Shown here piece after piece: positions 1-7,114 of a DNA stretch of 58,532 nt. Position 1 is the stretch's first letter, and each line of letters begins with the position of its first letter. A program made the position numbers and the translations under genes. The stretch covers positions 1-58,532 of the forward strand of contig CAJJIY010000007.1 in assembly GCA_905187695.1 (NCBI GenBank), in the 5' to 3' direction. The DNA comes from an uncultured Eubacteriales bacterium (GTDB taxonomy: Bacteria > Bacillota > Clostridia > Oscillospirales > CAG-272). Below the pieces are notes generated by a model, which saw only the letters and a program-made list of their open reading frames with translations, had not been told where the DNA came from and searched no databases.

Positions 1-1139
1 GTGCCCAGCGCCACCACCTGCCGGTCGGGACTCAGCAGGCCGATGATCCAGGGAGCCAGCACATACATCATGATGGAGGCCGCCAGCATGATGCTCATGC
101 CCAGCAGCACCGTGACCCAGCCCAGCCGGTTCACAAGATCCTTCCGCTTTGCGCCCACGCTCTGCCCGATCAGCGTCACGGCGGCGTTCTCCACGCCGTA
201 GCCTGGCATGTAGCACAGGGCCTCCGTGGTGACGGCGAAGGAGTTGGCGGCGATGGCAATGGTACCCAGCGGCGCGATGATGCCGGTCATGACCACCTGG
301 GCGCTGGTCATGACCACCTGCTCGATGGCGACCGGTATGCCCAGCTTCGCGGCGCGGCACAGCTGCGCCGGTACGAAGCGGAAGGTCTCGCCCTGCCGCA
401 GGCCCAGCACGGGGGAGCGCAGCAGGAAAATACACATGATAATAGCTATGGTGACCTCAGACAGCGCCGTTCCCAGCGCCGCAGTGTCCGAGAACCCGGT
501 GGCTTCCGCCGCCTGACGGAAAACGGGCAGCGCACCCTCCGGCAGATAAGCCGACACATCCGCCCCGGCCGCAAGAGCCCGGCGAAGCGCGGCCGCACTG
601 GGGAAAATACCTTCTCCCGGCAGTTCCCGCTCGTCATAAGCGCTTCCCTCCCGCTTCAGCGCGAGAAAATCCAGTTTTCCCCGCGCCGCGCGCAGATAGG
701 CCAGTGCCAGAATGTCATTGGGGAAAAGAGACTCTCCCAATCCTGCAAAATAGGCCTCGGCCGTACCGGCCGCGCCCCGCGCGGGCGTTTGGGTCTCTTC
801 TTTTTCGGCCAACACTGAAAGGCGGGAAAGATCGCCGCTCTCACTGCCAAAGGTCAGCGTATCCACCCCCAGCCGACTGAGGATCTCCACCCCTGCCCCG
901 GCAAAATAAGCAGCCGAGGCACAGGCATAGGGAAAGGGCAGTTCCAGCACCAGATCCGCCCCGGCCGCAAGCGCCATTGCCGCGCGCGGAACAGGCGGCA
1001 GAACGGCCGCTTCGCCGCGCTGGGTAAAGTTTCCGCTCATCAGACACACAACCAGTCCCTCTTCCCGCGCGCGGGAAATAAGGCGGGCGTGTCCCCGGTG
1101 GATCGGGTTGAATTCGCAGATGATGCCGATGTGCTTCAT
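1..1139 (-). CDS. TmcAL N-terminal domain joined in frame to C-terminal half of a MATE transporter (partial)
   Basis: The frame opens at the ATG at 1139, behind an AAGGA site, and has no stop to the window edge. Residues 1 to about 210 are tRNA(Met) cytidine acetate ligase (TmcAL/YlbM family), which uses ATP and acetate to acetylate the wobble cytidine of elongator tRNA-Met. Visible motifs are H14-R-G-H17, MSGNFTQRGE at 34-43, ELPFPYA at 66-72 and PSAAALRRAL near 180-189. From about residue 220 (near position 480) the same frame encodes MATE multidrug exporter helices instead of the helical TmcAL C-terminus, with GTALSEV, GIPVAIEQ, APLGTIAIAANSF and LIGQSVGA. The flanking ackA is a usual neighbour of TmcAL in Firmicutes, so the TmcAL end is the native one. 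A TmcAL-MATE fusion is not a family I know. A misassembly or recombination at a shared AALGTAL-like stretch is likely. Both identifications are firm; the biological reality of the joint is not. Confidence 0.75.
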   Translation of the reverse strand, partial: MKHIGIICEFNPIHRGHARLISRAREEGLVVCLMSGNFTQRGEAAVLPPVPRAAMALAAGADLVLELPFPYACASAAYFAGAGVEILSRLGVDTLTFGSESGDLSRLSVLAEKEETQTPARGAAGTAEAYFAGLGESLFPNDILALAYLRAARGKLDFLALKREGSAYDERELPGEGIFPSAAALRRALAAGADVSAYLPEGALPVFRQAAEATGFSDTAALGTALSEVTIAIIMCIFLLRSPVLGLRQGETFRFVPAQLCRAAKLGIPVAIEQVVMTSAQVVMTGIIAPLGTIAIAANSFAVTTEALCYMPGYGVENAAVTLIGQSVGAKRKDLVNRLGWVTVLLGMSIMLAASIMMYVLAPWIIGLLSPDRQVVALG

Positions 1140-1200
1140 GTGTTTTCCTTCTTTACCGCATAAAAAATTTAAAAAATTCCCTTTTTCGTCCCGGGAGTGA

Positions 1201-1229
1201 TTGAAAAAAAGTGAAAGCTATGTTATAAT
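1201..1229 (+). promoter_or_regulatory. sigma-A promoter of ackA
   Basis: TTGAAA (1201-1206), 17-bp spacer, TATAAT (1224-1229), with an extended TG at 1221-1222. The predicted start is near 1236, giving a leader of about 27 bases to the ackA start. Confidence 0.85.
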
Positions 1230-1262
1230 AGGAGCCGAATGAAATTCTTCTGGAGGCTTCTT

Positions 1263-2495
1263 ATGAATATTCTGGTTGTCAACGCGGGCTCCAGCTCGCT
1301 CAAATATCAGCTGCTGGACACCCGATCCGGACAGGTCTTTGCCAAGGGTATCTGCGAGCAGATCGGCGACAGGGACCGCGCCCTTATCGACCACAAACAA
1401 CTGGTAAAAGGCTTGCGGGTGAAAGAAAATCACCCCATGAAGACCCATGCCGATGCCATGAAACTGGTGGTGGAAAAACTGCTGGACAGCGAATACGGCT
1501 GTATTCACAGCATGGATGAGATTGAGGCGGTCGGCCACCGTATCGTGCACGGCGGTCCCTATTTCTCGCACTCCATTCTGCTCAATGAAGAGGTGTTGGC
1601 AACGCTCCGTAAATGCCATGATTTCGCCCCGCTCCATACCGGCGCACACATCGAAGGCATTGAGGGATGCCTTGCCGTCATGCCCAAAAAACCGCAGGTG
1701 CTGGTGTTTGACACCGCTTTCCACCAGACCATGGCGCCCGAGGCCTATGTCTACCCCCTGCCCTATGAAATTTATGAAAAATATGCCGTCCGCCGCTATG
1801 GCGCGCACGGCACTTCGCACCGCTTTGTGACCGGCGAAATGTGCCGCATCCTCGGCCGGACCGAGGGCACGAAGATTGTCACCTGCCACATCGGAAACGG
1901 CTCCTCCATCTCGGCCGTAAAAGACGGCAAAGTCATGGATACCTCCATGGGCTTCACGCCGCTGGCCGGTGTGGAAATGGGCACGCGCTGCGGCGATATT
2001 GATCCTGCCATCGTTCCCTATCTGATGGAAAAAATGAACCTCTCGACCGAGGAAGTCGGAACGCTGATGAACAAAAAATCGGGCTTTCTTGGCATCACCA
2101 AGGGTTATTCTTCGGATTCCCGCGTGCTGGAAGAGGCCATTTCCAACGGCCCTGCCGACCCGCACTATGAACTGTGCAACCTGGCCGTCAACATTCTCAA
2201 ACATCAGATCAAGAAATACATCGGCGCCTACGCCGCCATCATGAACGGCCTGGATGCCGTGGTGTTCACCGCCGGCATCGGCGAAAACAATCCGCACCTG
2301 CGCGAGATTGTCTGCGAGGATATGGACTTCTTCGGCATTGAGATCGACAAAGAGCTGAACGCCAAAATGCTCCGGCAGGACAACATCGTCAAACTCTCCA
2401 CCGATGCCTCCCGCGTGGCGGTCTATCTCATCCCCACCAACGAGGAACTGATGATCGCCAGAGACACCGAAGCGCTTGTTTCGGCCGCACACTGA
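1263..2495 (+). CDS. ackA: acetate kinase
   Basis: Converts acetyl phosphate and ADP to acetate and ATP in the cytoplasm, the energy-yielding end of acetate fermentation. The 410-residue length is typical. Motifs seen are NAGSSSLK at 7-14, VGHRIVHGG (catalytic Arg) near residue 85, DTAFHQTM, RYGAHGTSHRF, HIGNGSSI and FTAGIGENN. I chose the ATG at 1263 because TGGAGG (1251-1256) sits 6 bases upstream and the family begins MxxLVxNxGSSS. An in-frame ATG at 1239 has no ribosome site. No phosphotransacetylase gene (pta) is next to it here. Its own promoter is at 1201. A stem-loop without a T-run (GCGCCGG 2511-2517 with CCGGCGC 2532-2538) separates it from gpmI, so partial readthrough into gpmI is likely. 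Confidence 0.97.
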   Translation: MNILVVNAGSSSLKYQLLDTRSGQVFAKGICEQIGDRDRALIDHKQLVKGLRVKENHPMKTHADAMKLVVEKLLDSEYGCIHSMDEIEAVGHRIVHGGPYFSHSILLNEEVLATLRKCHDFAPLHTGAHIEGIEGCLAVMPKKPQVLVFDTAFHQTMAPEAYVYPLPYEIYEKYAVRRYGAHGTSHRFVTGEMCRILGRTEGTKIVTCHIGNGSSISAVKDGKVMDTSMGFTPLAGVEMGTRCGDIDPAIVPYLMEKMNLSTEEVGTLMNKKSGFLGITKGYSSDSRVLEEAISNGPADPHYELCNLAVNILKHQIKKYIGAYAAIMNGLDAVVFTAGIGENNPHLREIVCEDMDFFGIEIDKELNAKMLRQDNIVKLSTDASRVAVYLIPTNEELMIARDTEALVSAAH

Positions 2496-2561
2496 AAGTA
2501 TACCACAACGCGCCGGTTTTGGCAAGTGCCGCCGGCGCTCGTTCCGTGAAAAGGAGTTATT

Positions 2562-4226
2562 ATGAGCAAAAAACTTGAAAAGCTGACGGATTTTTCCGGC
2601 GTCACCGGCCCGGTGCTGACAGTCGTCATGGACGGCGTGGGGCTTGCGCCCGACGGCCCCGGCAACGCCGTCAAAGAAGCCTACACCCCCAATCTGGACG
2701 CTCTTATGGCCAACTATCCGACTGTCAGACTGAAGGCGCACGGCACGGCCGTGGGTCTCCCCTCCGATGACGACATGGGCAACTCCGAGGTCGGCCACAA
2801 CGCGCTGGGCGCGGGTCAGGTGTTCGCGCAGGGTGCCAAGCTGGTCTCCAATTCGATCGAATCGGGTAAAATGTTCGAGGGCACGACCTGGCACGAGCTG
2901 ATCGGCAATGTCAAGAAAAACAACAGCACCCTTCATTTTCTCGGCCTCTTCTCGGATGGTAACGTGCACTCGCACATCGACCATCTGAAGGCCATGATTG
3001 TCCGCGCCAAAGAAGAGGGCGTTCACACCGTCCGGATTCACATTCTGCTGGACGGCCGGGATGTGGGCGAGACCTCGGCGCTGGATTATGTCCTGCCCTT
3101 TGAGGACTTTTTGTCCGGCCTCAACAAAGACGGATTTGATGCAAAAATTGCCAGCGGCGGCGGCCGGATGAAGATTACCATGGATCGCTATGAGGCCAAC
3201 TGGCCGATGGTGGAGGCCGGATGGCACACGCATGTGCTGGGCGAGGGCCGCACTTTTGTCAGCGCTGAAGAAGCCATCAACACCTACCGCGCCGAATACA
3301 AGGTCATCGACCAGGATCTGCCCGCCTTCGTCATTGCCAAGGACGGCAAACCGCTGGGTACGGTGAACGACGGCGACAGCGTGGTTTTCTTCAATTTCCG
3401 CGGTGACCGCTCAATCGAGATCTCCAAGGCTTTCGACGCGCCCGAAGGCGCTTTTGACAAATTCGACCGCGTGCGCGTGCCGAAGGTGGTCTATGCCGGT
3501 ATGCTGGAATATGACGGCGACCTGCATATCCCGAAAAAATACCTTGTCAACCCGCCCGAAATCACCAACACCATGAGCGAATATCTGGCCGGAACCGGCG
3601 TTTCTCAGCTGGCCATTTCCGAAACGCAGAAATTCGGCCATGTCACCTACTTCTGGAACGGCAACCGATCCGGTAAATTTTCAGAAAAGCTGGAGACCTA
3701 TATTGAAATTCCCTCCGATGTCGTGCCTTTTGAACAGCGCCCGTGGATGAAATGCGCCGAGATCACCGACAAACTGATCGAATGTCTGCGCTCCGGTAAA
3801 TACCGCTACCTGCGCGTCAACTTCCCCAACGGCGATATGGTGGGTCACACCGGCTCACTGGCGGCCACCCGCTGCGCCATGGAAGCGCTTGACCTTCAGC
3901 TGGGTCGTCTGCTTCCCGTCATTGACGAGCTGCACGGCGCGGCGCTCATCACGGCCGACCACGGCAACGCCGACGAGATGTATGAAGTGGACAAGAAGAC
4001 CGGCGCACCCAAAGTGGGCAAGGACGGCCGCTACAAGGCCAAGACCAGCCACACGCTCAACCGTGTGCCCTGCATCATCTATGACAACACCGAGGCAAAA
4101 ACGCACTATACCGTAAAGGAAGACAAAGGTCAGTTCGGCCTTTCGGATGTGGCGGCCACCATGGTGAACCTCATGGGCTACAAGGCACCCGGAATGTGGG
4201 ACGAAAGCATGATCGAAGTAAAATAA
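2562..4226 (+). CDS. gpmI: 2,3-bisphosphoglycerate-independent phosphoglycerate mutase
   Basis: Interconverts 3- and 2-phosphoglycerate in glycolysis with a metal-bound phosphoserine intermediate. The alkaline-phosphatase-type fold is clear: metal ligand D24 in VVMDGVGL, nucleophile S75 in MGNSEVGHNALGAGQ, and a C-terminal ITADHGNADEM metal site. At 554 residues it is longer than the usual 510 or so. The extra length includes a stretch after the DHGNADEM motif (VDKKTGAPKVGKDGRYKAK), as in the long plant/trypanosome-type enzymes. AAGGAG (2551-2556) precedes the ATG. It follows ackA by 66 bp on the same strand with no promoter of its own that I can see, and it ends at a strong terminator shared with thrS. 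Confidence 0.97.
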   Translation: MSKKLEKLTDFSGVTGPVLTVVMDGVGLAPDGPGNAVKEAYTPNLDALMANYPTVRLKAHGTAVGLPSDDDMGNSEVGHNALGAGQVFAQGAKLVSNSIESGKMFEGTTWHELIGNVKKNNSTLHFLGLFSDGNVHSHIDHLKAMIVRAKEEGVHTVRIHILLDGRDVGETSALDYVLPFEDFLSGLNKDGFDAKIASGGGRMKITMDRYEANWPMVEAGWHTHVLGEGRTFVSAEEAINTYRAEYKVIDQDLPAFVIAKDGKPLGTVNDGDSVVFFNFRGDRSIEISKAFDAPEGAFDKFDRVRVPKVVYAGMLEYDGDLHIPKKYLVNPPEITNTMSEYLAGTGVSQLAISETQKFGHVTYFWNGNRSGKFSEKLETYIEIPSDVVPFEQRPWMKCAEITDKLIECLRSGKYRYLRVNFPNGDMVGHTGSLAATRCAMEALDLQLGRLLPVIDELHGAALITADHGNADEMYEVDKKTGAPKVGKDGRYKAKTSHTLNRVPCIIYDNTEAKTHYTVKEDKGQFGLSDVAATMVNLMGYKAPGMWDESMIEVK

Positions 4227-4230
4227 CGAA

Positions 4231-4297
4231 AGAGAGCCCGGCTGCGGCCGGGCTCTCTTCTTGCAAAAAGGCCGGCACTTTGTGTCGGCCTTTTTGC
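4231..4297. terminator. bidirectional tandem terminator between gpmI and thrS
   Basis: There are two hairpins. The first has a perfect 12-bp stem (4231-4242 with 4247-4258, loop TGCG). The second pairs 4263-4278 with 4282-4297 with one G-T wobble and is flanked by A5 and T5 runs, so it works on both strands. Confidence 0.85.
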
Positions 4298-4300
4298 TTT

Positions 4301-6238
4301 TTATCTGCGTTTTTCGGACACTTCGGGCAGGATGATCCGGGAAAGGAATTCGTCCGCCGTGTGCGTGCCAAGGTCGCCCTCTCTGCGGGAACGGACGGCC
4401 ACCGTTTCCTCGGCCACTTCCTTGTCGCCGATGACCAGCATATAGGGCAGTTTTTCCAACTGCGCGTTGCGGATCTTTTTGCCGATGGTCTCGTTGCGGT
4501 CATCCACCTCGGTGCGGATGCCTGCCGCTTCCAGTTTGGCTTTGAGCGCAAAGGCATAGTCAAAATGCTCCTCTCCGATGGGCAGGATACGCACCTGTGT
4601 GGGAGCCATCCAGGTCGGGAGCGCGCCGGCATATTTTTCAAGCAGATAGGCCAGCGTACGCTCGTAACAGCCAAGACTTGTGCGGTGAATGATATACGGC
4701 CGCACCTTTTTGCCGTCCCGGTCGGTATATTCCATATCGAACTGTTCGGCCAGCAGCTGGTCAATCTGGATCGTTACGATGGTATCCTCTTTGCCGAAAA
4801 CATTTTTATACTGAATGTCCAGTTTCGGCCCGTAGAAGGCCGCCTCGCCGACACCGATCTTATATTTCACGCCAAGGTCATCCAGAATGGTCTTCATGAC
4901 GCCCTGCGCTTCGTCCCATTGCTCTTTCGTGCCGATATACTTTTCACGATTTTCCGGATCCCACTGGGAGAAACGGAAAGAGCAGTCCTCCAGCATCCCC
5001 ACCGTATCCAACAAATGCTTGGCCAGCTCCAGACAGCCGCGGAATTCGGCCTCCAGCTGATCGGGGCGCAAAATGAGGTGCCCTTCCGAAATGGTAAACT
5101 GGCGCACCCGGATAAGACCGTGCATTTCGCCAGAATCCTCGTTGCGGAAAAGCGTGGAGGTCTCTCCCAACCGCATGGGCAGTTCGCGGTAAGAGCGCGC
5201 TTTGTTAAGGAACACCTGATATTGGAAGGGACAGGTCATCGGGCGGAGCGCAAAGCACTCCTTGCTGTAATCATTGGGGTCGCCCAGCACAAACATGCCG
5301 TCCAGATAGTGATCCCAGTGGCCTGAGATCTTATAAAGTTCGCGTTTGGCCATATACGGGGTCTTGGTCAGCAGATAGCCGCGCTTTTGCTCCTCGTCCT
5401 CCACCCAGCGCTGCAGGAGCTGCACCACGCGCGCGCCCTTGGGCAGCAGAATCGGCAGGCCCTGTCCGATGACATCCACCGTGGTGAAATATTCCAGCTC
5501 GCGGCCGATCTTGTTATGGTCGCGGCGGCGCGCTTCTTCCAGAGCCGCCAGATGCGCGTTCAGTTCATCCTTGCTGGGGAAAGCGGTGCCGTAGATCCGC
5601 TGAAGCATTTTGTTTTTCTGATCGCCGCGCCAGTAAGCGCCGGTGCACTGCGTCAGTTTTACGGCCTTGACCACGCCGGTTGAATGAAGATGCGGGCCGG
5701 CGCAAAGATCGGTAAATTCGCCCTGCCGGTAAAAGCTGATCTCCTGGCCATCGGGCAATTCGCGGATGAGCTCCTCTTTATAGGGTTCCCCGCGCTCTTC
5801 CATCAGCTTTACAGCCTCTTCCCGGGAAAGCGTGAAGCGCTCGATCTTCAGATTTTCTTTGATGATTTTCTTCATCTCGGACTCCAGCGCCGAAATGGCC
5901 GCCGCGTCAAAGGGCGTTTCGGCGTCAAAGTCATAATAAAAGCCGTCCTCGATCGCCGGGCCGATGGTCAGCTTCACGGCCGGATACAGCCGCTTGACCG
6001 CCTGTGCCAGAATGTGCGCCGCCGTATGGTTGAAGACATGGCGACCTTCCTCTTCACCGAAGGTCAACAGTTCCACCGCGCAGTCCGAAGAAAGCGGCGC
6101 GGAGAGTTCGGTCACTTTGCCGTCCACCTTGGCGGCCAGTACGGCACGGGTCATCAGTTCGGCCGCGCGCGCAGCTTCATAAACCGAGACAGGCGCCTCA
6201 AAACACATCTCTTTTTCCGGAAATTTCACACGGAACAT
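4301..6238 (-). CDS. thrS: threonine--tRNA ligase
   Basis: Charges tRNA-Thr and edits mischarged Ser-tRNA-Thr. Domain order in 645 residues: TGS domain at about 1-60; editing domain with H71-x3-H75 (HTAAH) and C179-x3-H183 (CAGPH); class II catalytic core with the MTCPFQYQVF and RNEDSGEMHGL segments; anticodon-binding domain from about 540, starting near APTQVRILPIG. The ATG at 6238 has AAAGGAG upstream. It is preceded by a T-box leader and then the methylglyoxal synthase homologue. I see no promoter just upstream of the T-box, so transcripts probably start at the 7025 promoter. Confidence 0.97.
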   Translation of the reverse strand: MFRVKFPEKEMCFEAPVSVYEAARAAELMTRAVLAAKVDGKVTELSAPLSSDCAVELLTFGEEEGRHVFNHTAAHILAQAVKRLYPAVKLTIGPAIEDGFYYDFDAETPFDAAAISALESEMKKIIKENLKIERFTLSREEAVKLMEERGEPYKEELIRELPDGQEISFYRQGEFTDLCAGPHLHSTGVVKAVKLTQCTGAYWRGDQKNKMLQRIYGTAFPSKDELNAHLAALEEARRRDHNKIGRELEYFTTVDVIGQGLPILLPKGARVVQLLQRWVEDEEQKRGYLLTKTPYMAKRELYKISGHWDHYLDGMFVLGDPNDYSKECFALRPMTCPFQYQVFLNKARSYRELPMRLGETSTLFRNEDSGEMHGLIRVRQFTISEGHLILRPDQLEAEFRGCLELAKHLLDTVGMLEDCSFRFSQWDPENREKYIGTKEQWDEAQGVMKTILDDLGVKYKIGVGEAAFYGPKLDIQYKNVFGKEDTIVTIQIDQLLAEQFDMEYTDRDGKKVRPYIIHRTSLGCYERTLAYLLEKYAGALPTWMAPTQVRILPIGEEHFDYAFALKAKLEAAGIRTEVDDRNETIGKKIRNAQLEKLPYMLVIGDKEVAEETVAVRSRREGDLGTHTADEFLSRIILPEVSEKRR

Positions 6239-6270
6239 AGAAAAATCACTCCTTTATATCTGCATTTTCT

Positions 6271-6475
6271 TTTAAAAAACAAACACACCCCGACGGCCGC
6301 CCGAAGGCGTCGTCGGGGTGTGGAATTTCCGCACGGTTCCACCCGATCGTTTCACTTTATCGCTATTCAAAACAGCAGTCGGGCGGTACCCTTTCCGTTG
6401 CGGTACGGAGAGCTTTTCAGCTGCCGCTCTCTCTCTTTGCGCACGCGCGGGTGGGCTTGTTCCGACCACGGGGTC
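6271..6475 (-). promoter_or_regulatory. T-box riboswitch leader of thrS
   Basis: Read on the minus strand, the leader carries the T-box core GGGTGGAACCGTGCGG (plus coordinates 6329-6344). It is followed by an intrinsic terminator whose 12-bp stem pairs 6311-6322 with 6284-6295 and ends in a T-rich run (6271-6283). Upstream is a Stem-I-like hairpin, GAGAGC (6426-6431) with GCTCTC (6408-6413), around a GCTGAAAA loop as in many T-box leaders. Threonine ACC triplets follow (for example complement of 6402-6404), but I cannot place the specifier with certainty. The family binds uncharged tRNA-Thr and then antiterminates thrS. Confidence 0.85.
6284..6322 (-). terminator. T-box-controlled intrinsic terminator
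   Basis: Stem CACACCCCGACG at 6284-6295 with its exact complement at 6311-6322, and a T-rich tract downstream on the minus strand. It competes with the T-box antiterminator fold. Confidence 0.85.
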
Positions 6476-6901
6476 TCATTTTTTCTTGCGGTTGTATTCG
6501 CTGGTTGGATTGAGGAAGTTGCGCCAGTCAAGGTCGCCCCGATCCAGCGCCATAATCAGCACCTCGGCCGTGGCAATGTTGGTGGCCACCGGAATGTTGT
6601 AGCGGTCACAGGCGAGAAGCAACTCTTCTCCTTCCGCATCGTAAGGTGCGCCGGGGCGCGTGTCGCGGAAGTAAAGCAACACATCAATCTCATTATAGGC
6701 TACGCGGGTGGCCAGCTGCTGTTCACCGCCCTGCACACCGGTCAGCATCCGTTCGATTTTCAGGCCGGTTGCCTCCGAAATGTATTTGGCCGTGATGCTG
6801 GTGGCACAGAGATTGTGCCTGCTGAGAATGCCGCAATAGGCAATGCAGAACTGCGTCATCAGTTCTTTTTTTATATCGGCGGCAATAATTGCGATCTCCA
6901 T
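6476..6901 (-). CDS. mgsA: methylglyoxal synthase homologue with altered active site
   Basis: The fold matches clostridial methylglyoxal synthase from end to end (141 residues), including MTQFCIAYCGILSRHNLCAT, IDVLLYFRD, YNIPVATNIATAEVLI and the RGDLDWRN tail. The classical enzyme turns dihydroxyacetone phosphate into methylglyoxal. Against the E. coli enzyme as I remember it, the catalytic positions differ: H19 is Ala (AADIKK for AHDxxK), the ATGTTG phosphate loop is ATSITA, catalytic D71 is Glu (GGEQQ for GGDQQ), and the H98-x2-D101 motif reads Y-D-A-E. Activity is therefore doubtful; a binding or regulatory role is possible. The start at 6901 is preferred over a GTG at 6910 because GAGAGG lies 8 bases before it. 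It probably shares a transcript with thrS. Confidence 0.85.
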   Translation of the reverse strand: MEIAIIAADIKKELMTQFCIAYCGILSRHNLCATSITAKYISEATGLKIERMLTGVQGGEQQLATRVAYNEIDVLLYFRDTRPGAPYDAEGEELLLACDRYNIPVATNIATAEVLIMALDRGDLDWRNFLNPTSEYNRKKK

Positions 6902-6990
6902 ACCCGGCACCTCTCTTTCAAAGTCTCTCGTGTTAGGGCAACGGCAGCGTTCCAGCCCACATGGCGGCGGGCTTCGCTCCTGCTACTGCT
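6902..6990 (-). promoter_or_regulatory. structured 5' leader of the mgsA homologue
   Basis: About 90 bases lie between the predicted start near 6990 and the 6901 start codon. On the minus strand the sequence folds as GCAG-GA-GCG-AA-GCCC, a 10-base loop, then GGGC-TGGAA-CGC-TGC, a three-step hairpin. I do not match it to a known riboswitch class. Confidence 0.35.
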
Positions 6991-6996
6991 TTTATG

Positions 6997-7025
6997 ATTA
7001 TAGCACACTCCGGCGCGGAAGTCAA
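6997..7025 (-). promoter_or_regulatory. sigma-A promoter of mgsA-thrS
   Basis: On the minus strand: TTGACT (7020-7025), 17-bp spacer, TATAAT (6997-7002). Confidence 0.85.
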
Positions 7026-7080
7026 TGCAAAAATAAATTTTTCTCTTTGTTGTCGGTTTCCTGCTTTTTCCGAAAAGGAA

Positions 7081-7110
7081 AAGGCCGTTGCCACAGCAAC
7101 AGCCTTTTTC
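7081..7110 (-). terminator. terminator of the ispH-rpsA operon
   Basis: An 11-bp stem pairs 7081-7091 with 7096-7106. The single C-A mismatch on the plus strand becomes a G-U pair on the minus-strand RNA, which fits leftward termination. It lies 5 bases past the ispH-rpsA stop. Confidence 0.75.
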
Positions 7111-7114
7111 TTTT

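Noticed and set aside
1218..3233. A 671-codon open frame on the minus strand across ackA and gpmI
   Set aside because: It is antisense to two unmistakable enzymes, has no ribosome site, and its length follows from GC-rich third positions of the real genes.
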